Below are positions 16,073 through 26,600 of a stretch of 52,469 nucleotides of DNA, one piece after another. The position numbers and the translations under genes are program-made. The DNA is from Bacteroidia bacterium. Lineage in GTDB: Bacteria; Bacteroidota; Bacteroidia; Bacteroidales; Azobacteroidaceae. The notes under the pieces are model-generated. The model saw nothing but the letters and a program-made list of their open reading frames with translations. It was not told where the DNA came from and ran no database searches. The stretch lies in the NCBI GenBank assembly GCA_025996865.1, contig BNTV01000018.1, positions 1 through 52,469 of the forward strand, written 5' to 3'. The number at the start of each line of letters is the position of its first letter. Within the stretch, counting starts at the first letter, position 1.

Positions 16073-17437
16073 TTAAAAAATTGTGTTCACCAAACTATTA
16101 ATATAATTTTCAATAAACATATAACCTTGTTTATCCAATTTATTGGCATCCGAAGGGTCATTAGGATTTAATCCGTTGGCTTTTTCCCACGCATCCGGAA
16201 TGCCGTCTTTGTCGGAATCCGCAGGCGCAACACCGGATTTCAAGACAGCCCATCCGCCCACTTGGTCAACGGAATCAATGATGCCGTTGGTGCCGTAAGC
16301 AAAAGTATTGCTGCGAATCTGTTGTACGATGCGTTCTTCTTGGGCATCGCGTTTCGGGGCAATCACTCCGGCTTGTTGGAGTACCAATTCGTAGGCTTTT
16401 TCGGCTGTTTGTGTCGTTACAGGCGCAAATTCAAAAGGCTCTACTCTACGATTTCGGGCTTCCGAAGTGCCTTTTTCAAAATCTACGCCGCCTTGCCAGT
16501 TATTCGCAGAAATAGCGGGATAACCCTCTACTACATTTCCGTCTATATGCCAAAGTCCGGTAAAGCCCATATTTTCCGAATTATCCAATCGGGCAATTCT
16601 TCTTTTGACATCTGCGTTTGTGGCGGGACCCGGTTTGTAATAATTATTTACTAAATTGATAGACAACGGTTTGCCGTCGGTAGAGCGATGCTGCCAATTG
16701 GAAATTACGCAATTGCGCACGTCCAGCATTACCGTCACGTGCTGATTGTTCCCGGCGACGCTGACATTTCGGGCAACGGCGTTCGCCAAGATGTTGTGGT
16801 GAAAAGACGTTTTATAACCGCCAATGGAGGCACCGTAACCGTGAGCACCTTTTTCGTGCACGGATTTATGCAGCGGCTCGGCTATCATACACCATTGAAT
16901 AGTCACAAAGTTGCTTTTGTGCCAATTATTGACCGCCTCATCGTTCGTCCAACTGACAGTGCAATGGTCGATGATTACATTGGAAGATTCCCGGATTTCT
17001 ATTCCGTCCAATTCCGAGCCAATCTTGCCCGATGCGATTCCCGGACGTATCCGGATGCAACGCACAACAATATCGTGGGTTTGAAAAAGATGCAGCGGAT
17101 AATTTTTCAGACAGATGCCATCGCCGGGAGCGGTTTGTCCGGCAATGGTCAGGTAGGGTGATGTGATTTCGAGTTCCGACTTCAATTCAATGGTTCCGGA
17201 AACTTTAAAAATGACGATGCGCGGATTCGGGTTCATCACCGCTTCGCGAAAGCTTCCCGGACCTGCATCATTCAGATTCGTTACTTCCAGTACCAATCCT
17301 CCGCGTCCGCCTTTGGCATACATTCCCCAACCTTCTGCACCGGGAAAAGCGGGCAATTGTTGCGTATTCTGTGCCGTCATTCCTTGGAACGACAGCATTA
17401 AAATAAAAAACAAAATGTAACTGATTCTAATTTTCAT
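16073..17437 (-). CDS. PL1-type pectate lyase with C-terminal calcium-binding repeat
   Basis: A 454-residue secreted lyase predicted to cleave polygalacturonate by beta-elimination. It has a signal peptide to about residue 22, then a right-handed parallel beta-helix with the Bacteroidota PL1 signatures PGAEGWGMYAKGGRGG, GPGSFREA, YLTIAGQTAPGDGI, IDHCTVSWTNDE and INLVNNYYKPG. It ends in a thrombospondin-3-like calcium motif (DSDKDGIPDAWEKANGLNP, about 408-426). The SPI-like signal suggests a periplasmic site. An R-M system lies 14 bp upstream and a transposase 15 bp downstream, so both neighbours are insertions into what was probably a contiguous GH127-PL1-GH143/142-GH78 run. Confidence 0.9.
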   Translation of the reverse strand: MKIRISYILFFILMLSFQGMTAQNTQQLPAFPGAEGWGMYAKGGRGGLVLEVTNLNDAGPGSFREAVMNPNPRIVIFKVSGTIELKSELEITSPYLTIAGQTAPGDGICLKNYPLHLFQTHDIVVRCIRIRPGIASGKIGSELDGIEIRESSNVIIDHCTVSWTNDEAVNNWHKSNFVTIQWCMIAEPLHKSVHEKGAHGYGASIGGYKTSFHHNILANAVARNVSVAGNNQHVTVMLDVRNCVISNWQHRSTDGKPLSINLVNNYYKPGPATNADVKRRIARLDNSENMGFTGLWHIDGNVVEGYPAISANNWQGGVDFEKGTSEARNRRVEPFEFAPVTTQTAEKAYELVLQQAGVIAPKRDAQEERIVQQIRSNTFAYGTNGIIDSVDQVGGWAVLKSGVAPADSDKDGIPDAWEKANGLNPNDPSDANKLDKQGYMFIENYINSLVNTIF

Positions 17438-17450
17438 GATTCTCTTTTTA

Positions 17451-18560
17451 TTATTTTACCACAAATATCACATCCGCCAAAGCCGAAAATCCATGAGGTT
17501 TCCCTTTGAACTCAAACGAAACCTGCAAATCATCAATGTTTTTGGTGTTGAAATTATCCAAATAATTTTCAATAGTCGGTTTCAACAAATCAATATTACG
17601 TTTCAATTTCCACGAATTATTGAAATCATCGGTATCAATAAGCACGAGAAACAAGCGGTTTTCAGAGCCAAAACGCATTTCGCCTTGATTTTCATATAGC
17701 CATTTTGCCAATAATTGGGGATTAGCTTGTACTTCCTGCAAAATTTCTAACTTTTCATCTTTTAATGTTTGCAAAACTTGATTACAAAATGTATCACTCC
17801 TATCTTTCATTTTCTCGGTAATCTCGTAGAAAATATTGTTTGGTCTTGTGTTTTTATCAAAATCAATTCTTGCCACTTTTGCCTTCTGTTTCAAAAAAAT
17901 AAGTTCTATCGGCAATCCTTTTTCTTTGCGTTTTTGTTTAATGTATTCGGCAGGCAAATAGGTAACTTTCAAGTCAAAAGGAATATTGTTGATAAAGAAA
18001 TCTACGCTTTTAATTTTCCCAACTGTCGGTAAAACAGCAGAATGAGATTTGAAAATATTTTCAATCAAAACGCTACTCCAATAGTTGTACCAACTATTTA
18101 GAACATAACCTTGTACAGCAGGATTAATTTCTGTATCAAACTTTGACATCAAATTATCGTAAGACGGATTTGGTATCTTGATGTATTGACTCACTAAATA
18201 CTTATCTAAAGAATTTTGATAATCTCCGCCCCAATCAAAATGTTTGAGTTTGTACAGTTCCGATATTAATTTGGAAATATCAATGCTCTCAATCTGTTGT
18301 TGACTAACTTGTTTAATGTATGTATCTAATAAAACAAAAGACTTGTCAACATTCTTTGAAAGCAAATCAAACAATGCTTTGAAATTATCGCTTTGCCTCT
18401 TTGTATTGATTTTGTAACCCGAAAACGCTAAAAAACCGCCAACCAATTCAATACGAATAATAGATTTAAGTTTTAGCCACAACAGACCAACGCGGTCGCG
18501 ATTAAATTCTTCTAATTGCTCGTTTTTATGGAGATTTTCCCAATATTCAAAGTTCTTCAT
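17451..18560 (-). CDS. Type II restriction endonuclease, PD-(D/E)xK type
   Basis: A 369-residue protein paired with a DNA methyltransferase. A PD-(D/E)xK-like centre is visible as Glu167 (VLIENIF), Asp187 (KSVDFF) and Asp196-Leu-Lys198 (PFDLKVTYLP). This would cut DNA unprotected by the partner methylase. The recognition sequence cannot be read from the protein. ATG at 18560 is preferred; a TTG at 18566 would add 2 codons. It overlaps the end of the methyltransferase gene by 14 bp. The DNA is visibly more AT-rich than the flanking glycosidase genes, consistent with acquisition. Confidence 0.75.
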   Translation of the reverse strand: MKNFEYWENLHKNEQLEEFNRDRVGLLWLKLKSIIRIELVGGFLAFSGYKINTKRQSDNFKALFDLLSKNVDKSFVLLDTYIKQVSQQQIESIDISKLISELYKLKHFDWGGDYQNSLDKYLVSQYIKIPNPSYDNLMSKFDTEINPAVQGYVLNSWYNYWSSVLIENIFKSHSAVLPTVGKIKSVDFFINNIPFDLKVTYLPAEYIKQKRKEKGLPIELIFLKQKAKVARIDFDKNTRPNNIFYEITEKMKDRSDTFCNQVLQTLKDEKLEILQEVQANPQLLAKWLYENQGEMRFGSENRLFLVLIDTDDFNNSWKLKRNIDLLKPTIENYLDNFNTKNIDDLQVSFEFKGKPHGFSALADVIFVVK

Positions 18561-19656
18561 ATTCAAGTTCTTTTTGTTTTATGGTTGGTATAAAATGTTT
18601 CTTCTTAGGCTGACAGACAAATAGTATTTCTTGACTACCGGCTACACTTCCTTTTCCTCCTCGACCGTTTTGGTAGGTTTTGTATTCTATTTTAACATCA
18701 CGATATTTTGAAATAATTTTCTCAAATTCAGTAATATTTGGGTAACTTCTATTATTATAACTAATTAACCAATAGGGTATTTCATTCGAAAGTTCAAATA
18801 ATTTTTCAAAAGAAACAATTGCCTCTCCTTTTTTATCAAATCCACTATAACGCTTAGGTTCGTACCGTTTTATTCCGTTCACAAACTCTTTGTTTTTCCA
18901 ATATTCCGTATAGGTTTCGAGCAAATGATAAAACCCTTGATAATCGGCGTGACTGTCGCAGTACGGCGGGTCGAAGTAAACCAAATCAATGTTGGATACA
19001 TTGGGTAAAAGTTCTAAAATGTTCAGATTTACACTTTTGTTATCTTTTTTGTTGTCGAAAACGGCATTATTATAACTTGGCAAAAGTTCCAAAAATAAAT
19101 CTTTAATCGGTCTGATTAAACTGCGGTTTCGTTTAATTCTTTCGGGGTCGGCAGCGTAAACCAAGGCTTGTGTATGTCCGAAATGCCCCATCGTTATTTT
19201 ACGAGTCAAACTACGATTCATCACGGTAAACGCTAATGCCTGCTTGTATGTATTGTCCAATAAAGGAATATTTGCTCTGAAATTATCAATAAAAAAGGCT
19301 TCTTCTCGTTCAAAAAAAACATCTGTAAAAACATTTTCCATTAAAGTAAAATCGCTTTTATTGGGTGATTTTTGAAAAAGCGTTTTTATATCGTTATCGT
19401 TCAATTTTTCAGATTTATTTTCAATCAACGCCTTTCCTATTTGATTGTTAAAATTCAAAAAATCGTTTGTGATTGTTTGAAATCCCATTTGTTTGAACAA
19501 AAATCCAACACTTTGAGAACCGGCAAACGCATCAAATGCTGTTTTTACATTATCCGGCACAAACTGTCTAATCCACGATAAATGTGTGTGTTTAGCACCC
19601 AAATATTGCGGATCGGGAAATTGATAATCAAAGTATTTGTACTCTTCAAAAAGCAT
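18547..19656 (-). CDS. D12-class N6-adenine DNA methyltransferase (R-M modification subunit)
   Basis: A 369-residue methylase that would methylate adenine N6 in the partner enzyme's site using S-adenosylmethionine. It has the D12 opening (YLGAKHTHLSWI, about 18-29), the SAM-binding motif DAFAGSQSVG (42-51) and the catalytic DPPY (about 228-231, in LVYFDPPYCDS). The start was set at ATG 19656. The upstream in-frame TTG (19683) overlaps a -7 promoter box, so translation from there is unlikely. The methylase gene comes first and the nuclease second, which favours protection before restriction. Confidence 0.88.
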   Translation of the reverse strand: MLFEEYKYFDYQFPDPQYLGAKHTHLSWIRQFVPDNVKTAFDAFAGSQSVGFLFKQMGFQTITNDFLNFNNQIGKALIENKSEKLNDNDIKTLFQKSPNKSDFTLMENVFTDVFFEREEAFFIDNFRANIPLLDNTYKQALAFTVMNRSLTRKITMGHFGHTQALVYAADPERIKRNRSLIRPIKDLFLELLPSYNNAVFDNKKDNKSVNLNILELLPNVSNIDLVYFDPPYCDSHADYQGFYHLLETYTEYWKNKEFVNGIKRYEPKRYSGFDKKGEAIVSFEKLFELSNEIPYWLISYNNRSYPNITEFEKIISKYRDVKIEYKTYQNGRGGKGSVAGSQEILFVCQPKKKHFIPTIKQKELEYEEL

Positions 19657-19680
19657 TTTTATAACCTTATTCGTGAGTTG

Positions 19681-19688
19681 CAAAGATA
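19681..19688 (-). promoter_or_regulatory. -7 promoter box of the R-M operon
   Basis: The minus-strand TATCTTTG (complement of 19681-19688) matches TAnnTTTG and ends 25 nt before the methylase ATG. No clear -33 TTTG is seen. It would give the R-M pair a promoter separate from the PUL transcript. Confidence 0.45.
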
Positions 19689-19717
19689 ACCATTTTTTTG
19701 CACTCTTTAGACCCTTC

Positions 19718-21745
19718 TCACCTCAATCTTAACCAAACAGACATATCGTGATTGCCGCGATTGCCCCAAGCATAATAAGGGACTAACGAGATATGCACGT
19801 CTTTTGTCGTGGTTGTTATTTTCCTGTATAACTGATTGTTCCAATTGTTTTGAAGGATTTGCTTGGCTGTGCCTTGCAAAGATAGAATTTTATTTCCTTC
19901 TATATCTATCGCAACGGGTTGCAGTTGAATATCCGAAGGAATCAATATGTCGGCTATCGAAATTCCTTCCGGCAAATCGACCGATTCAAGGCAATAGACC
20001 ATCGGTCCGTATAGAATCGCCACTTGATTGCGCGTTTCTTCCACCAAGGGATTGGATTCTATCAAACGGACTTGATACGGAATGTTCAGTTCGACCACAT
20101 CGCCTTTTTTCCACTTCCGGTTGATTTCGGCATACGTTCCGGGCGTTGTGGCTATTGTTTCCTGTTTTCCGTTTACGGTAATCGTACTGTTTTCCGCCCA
20201 TTCCGGCAGGCGGAGAAAGAGCGAATAGGCTTTGTTCGGCACTTCTTCCATTTTCAAACGGATTAAACCATTCCACGGATAGTCGGTTACTTGCGTAATC
20301 TGTAATTTTTGTCCGTCGGCAGTGGTTGTTTTTAACTGATTTCCTCCGTATAAATTGCAATAAACGCCATTTTCTGCAATTGCATAAGCATAATCGTTTG
20401 CTTCGGCAATGGTGCGGAACGTATTGGGCGGACAGCAGAAACACGTGAGGTATGCCTGCCGAAAATCGCCCCAGCGCATGTTGTAAGGAAATTTTTTCGT
20501 TTGACTTAACGGATTGGTATATAGATATTTCTTTCCGTCCAAACTGATACCGGACAAGATGCTGTTGTAATACGTCAATTCCATAATATCGGCATATTTG
20601 GCATCGGCTGTCGCTTGCAACATCCGATAATTCCACAGCATATTCCCGATATTGGCGCAAGTTTCGTTGTGAGCCGTTTCTTGCGGCAACTGAAAAGCGC
20701 GTCCGTAGGCTTGATGCACTTTTTGAATGCTGTCCGGCACGTAGCAAGTGCCATCGGGGGAAGTACCGTCATACAAAGCCCCGCATCCGCCGGTGATATA
20801 CATTTTGCGATGCACCACATCTTCCCATATTGGGTGTAAGCCCGCCATCAAGTCTTTATTTCCGGTTTCGAGGAACACATCGGCTGCTCCGGCATAGAGG
20901 TAATTCGCGCGAACAGCGTGTCCCATTGCCGTTTTTTGTTGAGAAAAAGGAATTCGGTCCTGATTATCATCGGTGCCGTTTTCGACTAATTCCCGGATAT
21001 TGAGCAGATTTTTTGCCAGTTCCAAATATTCCGGATTGCGGGTAGTGCGGTACATTTCCACCACGCCCATATAGTGGGACGGGCAAATAGCGCTACGCGC
21101 CAATTCCGCCGAGGCTGTCCGGTAGAAATTACACAAAAAACCGGTTGTTTTAATCGCAATATCCAGCAAATTTCGTTTGCCGGTTGCGCGATAATGTACG
21201 CAGGCGGCGGTCATCAAATGCCCCATGTTGTAGGTTTCAAAATGCAGCCGTTCTTCAAACCCTTTTTTGGCTCCCGGATGGTTTTTGTCGGCAATGATAG
21301 TTGCCGTATGAATGTAGCCGTCTTTTCGTTGCGCCAAGCGGATAGTTTCGATAAATTTATCCATCAAAGCATCCAATTTCGGATTTTTCGTGACGGCATA
21401 CACGGCAGCCACGCCTTCGAGCCATTTGTACATATCACCATCGAAGAAGGGAGGGTCTTTGTGTTCGCCGGATTTCAGTCCTGCGGCAATTTCAAAATTG
21501 CGATACGCATGGCTCAGTTCCGGGTTGTCGAATATCCGCCACATATTCAGCAGCATGGTGTCTTTACAAACGGCAAAGCGTTCCGCCCAAAAGCCTTTTG
21601 TCCAAGCGACATCGCCCGGTCCTACGTTGTGCATTTTGGCATAAGGACTGTTTGTTGTTCCGGTCAAACCATGCGTTTGTGCAGTGGTGGCGACTATCGA
21701 AAGAAACAACAACAAAACGGCGACAAGAGAGGTTCTGTATTTCAT
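19718..21745 (-). CDS. GH127 glycoside hydrolase (beta-L-arabinofuranosidase / aceric acid hydrolase family)
   Basis: A 675-residue secreted retaining hydrolase (signal peptide to about residue 22). It has an (alpha/alpha)6 barrel followed by beta-sandwich domains (about 450-675). The GH127 cysteine-glutamate zinc site is complete: Glu361-Thr-Cys363 (HNETCANIG) and Cys437-Cys438 (CFCCPPN); the first of the paired Cys is the expected nucleophile. Known members act on beta-L-arabinofuranosides, and one RG-II-dedicated member releases aceric acid. Which activity applies cannot be decided here. It follows a SusC/D pair by 15 bp, so it belongs to that transcription unit, and it is cut off from its downstream neighbours by the R-M insertion. 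Confidence 0.92.
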   Translation of the reverse strand: MKYRTSLVAVLLLFLSIVATTAQTHGLTGTTNSPYAKMHNVGPGDVAWTKGFWAERFAVCKDTMLLNMWRIFDNPELSHAYRNFEIAAGLKSGEHKDPPFFDGDMYKWLEGVAAVYAVTKNPKLDALMDKFIETIRLAQRKDGYIHTATIIADKNHPGAKKGFEERLHFETYNMGHLMTAACVHYRATGKRNLLDIAIKTTGFLCNFYRTASAELARSAICPSHYMGVVEMYRTTRNPEYLELAKNLLNIRELVENGTDDNQDRIPFSQQKTAMGHAVRANYLYAGAADVFLETGNKDLMAGLHPIWEDVVHRKMYITGGCGALYDGTSPDGTCYVPDSIQKVHQAYGRAFQLPQETAHNETCANIGNMLWNYRMLQATADAKYADIMELTYYNSILSGISLDGKKYLYTNPLSQTKKFPYNMRWGDFRQAYLTCFCCPPNTFRTIAEANDYAYAIAENGVYCNLYGGNQLKTTTADGQKLQITQVTDYPWNGLIRLKMEEVPNKAYSLFLRLPEWAENSTITVNGKQETIATTPGTYAEINRKWKKGDVVELNIPYQVRLIESNPLVEETRNQVAILYGPMVYCLESVDLPEGISIADILIPSDIQLQPVAIDIEGNKILSLQGTAKQILQNNWNNQLYRKITTTTKDVHISLVPYYAWGNRGNHDMSVWLRLR

Positions 21746-21760
21746 ATTTTATACATTCAA

Positions 21761-23602
21761 TTAATATCCCGGATTTTGATAATAAGCGCCTCCATCTTCC
21801 AATGTAGCCGTGAAAGTAGTTGAAATCGGACGCAATGCGTACTCCGGTTTGAAGAAAATCGCCAAATCGGGATGTGTTGCTTTCAAATAGGTATCGTTTT
21901 TGAACATGCCGGTGCGTTTCAGATCGTAAAAACGGTCGTATTCGCCGCATAATTCACGTCCGCGTTCGTCCAATACGGTACGGATGGCAGGCGTGCCTGA
22001 TAATGGCTTAGCGCCTGCCCGGTTGCGAATTTTATTGATATACGCCATCGCTCCGGAACCTCCGTTTACGTAGATATCAGCTTCCGCAGCAATCAGATAA
22101 ATTTCCGCTGTCCGCATGATGAAAGTAGCGTTTAAATTCCCGTTTCGCCGGGAACCGGCGTTCACTACGTAATAGTTGCTGCTGTTATGTTTCGTTAACG
22201 AAGGATAAAAGTAATTGAACAGGTTTTCCGAGGAACCGTCTGCGCTATATCCTGCACTGGGGTTTTTGTAGGCATAAGTCATATGGATGTTTTTCTTGGC
22301 ATCGTTATAAATATCCTTGTAATCGACCACGAGATAGGATGCAGAATGTTTGGATGCCGACTCGGAGGCATAATCGGCTTCTTGGGGCATGATAAATTTA
22401 ATCGCCCTGTCGCCCACCTCCAATTTCTTAGCTAAAACGGAAGCGTCTTTATCGTATTTATTCACGTTCCCCTGATCCCATGTATAAGCCGTGTTGGCTT
22501 TCCATTCGGTTTGGAACGATTGATGAAAACGCGGATCCAAACTACCGTCTTCCTGCACATAGAGACTTAACAAATGTTGCGTGGGCATGAAAAATCCCGG
22601 TTGGTTGCCTCCCCATTTGATCCGGTTATCCTGATTATCGACGCATGCGCCGAAATTATCGTATTTGCAATAAAAATATTCGACATTCCGGTTGGTGCGG
22701 TAGTTTCCGTTGCTCGAACCGTGTCCGTCGGCGCCTACATACCAGCGGTGTTTCCAAAGCGCTTCTTTGTTCGTCCAGTTATTGGCTTCCTTGAATACTT
22801 CTTCGTAGGTCGAATAGAAATGCGTATTGTATTGGGATCCGCCCGCTTCGGCGTCTTGGATCAACATTTTTGCGTATTCGAGCGCTTTAGAGGCGTATTG
22901 ATTTTTATTGGCTTCATCGTATTGAATCACTTGCAGGTAAGCTTTCGCCAAAAATCCTAAAGCCGCTTTTTTCGTGGCGCGCGTCGTATTATCATCGCCT
23001 ACCGGCAACCATTGTAAAGCAAATTCAAGATCGGGGAAAATAACTTCCTGGTAAACCGTGAGCGGTTCGGTACGTGCCGGATGAAAATCAATACTCGAAG
23101 GCGGTTCGGTAATCACCGTTACGCCACCGAATTGTTCCACTGCATTAAAATAATAGACAGCCCGGAGAAAATACGCTTCCGCTACGTTTTTGTTCCGTTC
23201 TTCTTCTGTTTTATAAGGTGGCAAATTTGATAAAGAGATGGCCATATTACAAGATCCTATCCCGTCATAAGTTCCATTCCACCAGCTGTTTGTATAAGTA
23301 GTGTTAGGCGCAGCGCCGGCAAAAAACCAGAACCATTGCGTATAGGAAGACGTTTTATTGGTCTGGTACGTCCAAAGATCGGTATCGCCTTCGGTCAAAG
23401 TCATCCAGTTGTCGGAACCGTAGAAATAGCGTTCCATGGAAAAGTAACATTGATTAATCAACGTTTGATAACCGTCGATTGTGGAAGCCGTCGTTTCCAT
23501 CGTAAAGCCTCCCGGATTATTTTCATCTAATGAACAAGAGGGAAAAACCATTACCGAAATAAACAATATCCCGGAAAATATTCTATTACATATCTTTTTC
23601 AT
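21761..23602 (-). CDS. SusD/RagB-family surface glycan-binding lipoprotein
   Basis: A 613-residue lipoprotein with signal and lipobox (ISVMVFPSC, Cys about 23) followed by SLDE, an acidic stretch fitting Bacteroidota surface-export signals. The body shows the SusD fold: tetratricopeptide-like helices (EERNKNVAEAYFLRAVYYF) and the C-terminal signature EIYLIAAEADIYV...INKIRNRAG...RTVLDERGRELCGEYDRFYDLKRTGMF. It would close over the adjacent SusC channel as a lid and bind oligosaccharide. It lies 22 bp downstream of its SusC partner. Confidence 0.95.
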   Translation of the reverse strand: MKKICNRIFSGILFISVMVFPSCSLDENNPGGFTMETTASTIDGYQTLINQCYFSMERYFYGSDNWMTLTEGDTDLWTYQTNKTSSYTQWFWFFAGAAPNTTYTNSWWNGTYDGIGSCNMAISLSNLPPYKTEEERNKNVAEAYFLRAVYYFNAVEQFGGVTVITEPPSSIDFHPARTEPLTVYQEVIFPDLEFALQWLPVGDDNTTRATKKAALGFLAKAYLQVIQYDEANKNQYASKALEYAKMLIQDAEAGGSQYNTHFYSTYEEVFKEANNWTNKEALWKHRWYVGADGHGSSNGNYRTNRNVEYFYCKYDNFGACVDNQDNRIKWGGNQPGFFMPTQHLLSLYVQEDGSLDPRFHQSFQTEWKANTAYTWDQGNVNKYDKDASVLAKKLEVGDRAIKFIMPQEADYASESASKHSASYLVVDYKDIYNDAKKNIHMTYAYKNPSAGYSADGSSENLFNYFYPSLTKHNSSNYYVVNAGSRRNGNLNATFIMRTAEIYLIAAEADIYVNGGSGAMAYINKIRNRAGAKPLSGTPAIRTVLDERGRELCGEYDRFYDLKRTGMFKNDTYLKATHPDLAIFFKPEYALRPISTTFTATLEDGGAYYQNPGY

Positions 23603-23624
23603 AAATACTTTTTTAATGATTGAA

Positions 23625-26600
23625 TTAAAAGGTTATATTGACTCCAAACACAAATTGCTTGTACAAGGGAAATGAATCCCCTCCGTTATTTTCGGGATCG
23701 GTTCCCCGCAACTGTTTATCTTTCGTGTAAACGAACGGATTGTAAGCGGTTGCATATATGCGCAATTTTTCCATTTTGGCTTTCCGGGATATCGCTTGCG
23801 GAATTTGATAACCTAATGTAGCATTTTTCAGTTTAATGAACGAACCGTCCCGATATACCAAAGCGGGCATAAATGCCGATTGTTCGTTGCCACTTCCCGG
23901 CACGGGATAATAAGCTCCCTGATTGGTTTCCGTCCAATAATCCACGCCGGCAATCTGATTGTTCGAATCGCCGGTTTTGGCATTATACCATCCCAGTAAA
24001 CCGCTTTGAATGGTTTGTCCGTAACGCGCCATGATGAATAAACTGAAATCAAAGTTCTTGTAAGTGAAGGAATTGTTCAGCCCAACGATAAAATCGGGAT
24101 TGTTGTGTCCCAATATCTGGCGGTCTTTATCGCTATACTTATGTACACCGTTATCGCTGCTACCGTCGGTTTTATCTTGTGGAACGGTTTCTATCTTCAC
24201 CCATCCCGGTTTCACACCATAAGCGGCGAGTGTTTCGGCAGGAGCGTCGGTACCCCAGATACCTGCATATTTATAACTGTACATTGATTTGATGGGATAG
24301 CCTTCAAACAAACTTTCAGCTATCAGATCGCCGCTGGGCAAGGATACGATTTTTTCTTTTTCGTAAGTAAACGTCAGATTGGTATTCCATTTAAAATCCT
24401 TGGTTTGAATATTCCGGGTATTAATACTGACTTCAATGCCGCGGTTGCTTGTTTCCGCGATATTTTCCCAGCTGGCCAGCGGAGCGCCCCAACCGGTGAT
24501 ACCGCTGGTGATAGGCATCGTGCGTTTAAACAGCAGCCCGTCAGTTTGCGTGTTGAACCATTCGATCGATCCATCGATCCGGTTATGCAACAGTGAGAAA
24601 TCCAGACCGACATTCAAATTATGGGATATTTCCCAGCCTAAACCCGGATTACCATACGTTTCGGTATATTGCGTAAACGGAACAATTTTTCCGTCAATGG
24701 AGATACCGGCGTTGGAATAAGCGTAGGCTTTTGTTTGGGTGCTATAAGGATTAAGGCCTCCGGGATTTCCCATGACTCCATAACCGGCTCTGAGTTTCAG
24801 ATTGTTCAGCCAGTCTTGGGTATTTTTCATAAATGCTTCGTCGGAAATACGCCATGCCACAGCGCCTGCCGGGAAAACGCCCCATTTATGTCCTACGGAA
24901 AACTGGGATACACCGTCCCAGCGATTGGAAAACGTTAAAAGGTATTTTCCCTGATACGAATAATTGAGCCGAACGGCATAGCCCATGGCTTGGGATTGGC
25001 TGTAATCGGATTCGACATGAGGTGCGGTAGCCGCCACCAAGCGGTAGAATGTCCATGAATCCAGATTTTGTCCGCTACCGGCCGCTTTGTTGTTTTCACT
25101 CTGGCTGTATGTCCAGCTGGAAACAAGGGTAGCCCCTACGCTATGATCCTTATTGAATGTTTGATTGTACGATAAAATATTATCCCAGGTGTAGCTATAA
25201 CCATAATCATTGGTGACTTCGGCATGGGGAGTTCCGGCGTAAGTGGGACGTAAAGCATTGGCTTCTTTTCCCCAGTATTGTCCTAAGCGTGCATTGGACA
25301 GACTGCCTCCCAAAATACTTTTATAGGAAAGACCCTTCAATGGAGTGAGTTCCAAATAAGCATTTGACCGGGCAAATATTCGTTTCCGGTTATTTACATA
25401 TTGATTTTTAATTAAATCGCCCAGCGGCGTATATTCGTTGGGGGCAAACTCGTAGATAATATCGCCCGTACTGTCATACGCTTCTCCTAAGGGAAAAGAG
25501 GAGAGCGCTTTTGTAAAGGTGTTCCTTACGCCCGCATTGGTGTTGGTATGACCGATCGTAGTAGTTGCTCCGACTTTCGCCCATGAAAAAATTTCCTGAT
25601 CCACATTCAAACGCATACCATATTTTTTCAACGATTCGGTTTTCAGTAATCCGGTTTGAGCGTCGTAAGAAAGCGATAAAAACACTTTCGTTTTATCAGT
25701 TCCTCCGGTTACGGACAAATTGTATTTTTGATTGGTGGCCGTATTACCGGACGCTTCTTCCACCCAGTCAATCCAATTTCCCTGGTTGTAATAAGCCAAT
25801 TTTCCCGGATTGGTGAGGATGGACGACATATCCGCCGGATATTGCCCGTTCGAATATTTATAGGCTTCCCGTTGGTAATTGGTCCATCCGTCGCCGGTCA
25901 TGCCGTGGAAAAACTCCGGCTTTCCGCTAAAACCGTAATAGGCGTCAAAATTGACGGTGGCTTTATTGGCTTTTCCTTTTTTGGTGGTAATGAGGATTAC
26001 GCCATTCGATCCTGCGGCGCCATAAATAGCAGTCGATGAGCCGTCTTTCAATATATCTATGCTTTCAACGTCTGCGGGATTGATTTGGGCATAATCGCTT
26101 ATGATTCCGTCAACGACGACCAAAGGCGCATTCGATCCGTAAATAGACCGGCTTCCCCGCAATAAAATATTCACATCGCTTCCCACTTGTCCGCTGGTTT
26201 TCATAATATCCATACCGGCTACTCTTCCTTGAAGCGCTTCCATGACATTGCCGGTAGGCGCAATCGTAATATCTTCGCTTTTGATGGATGCAACGGCGCC
26301 TGTTAAATCCCGTTTTTTAGCGGTTCCGTAACCGATTACCACCACCTCGTCGATATCCTGATTTTGGGGAGTCAGTTGGATAGTAACTTGTGTTTGATTG
26401 GCCACATTGACCGTTTTTGTTTCATAACCTAAATAAGCGGCTTGCACGGTAGTTTTTCCTTCCGGAAGATTGAGTTGAAATTTTCCGTCCAAATCCGTTG
26501 CGGTTCCGGCGGAAGTTCCGGGAACGGTAACCGAAGCGCCAATCAACGGTTCATTATTTTCATCAATTACCAGCCCTTGAATACTTTTGGGTGTTTGTTG

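Noticed and set aside
21074..21823. A 249-codon plus-strand open frame
   Set aside because: Antisense to the GH127 gene and the SusD end; no promoter or family features.
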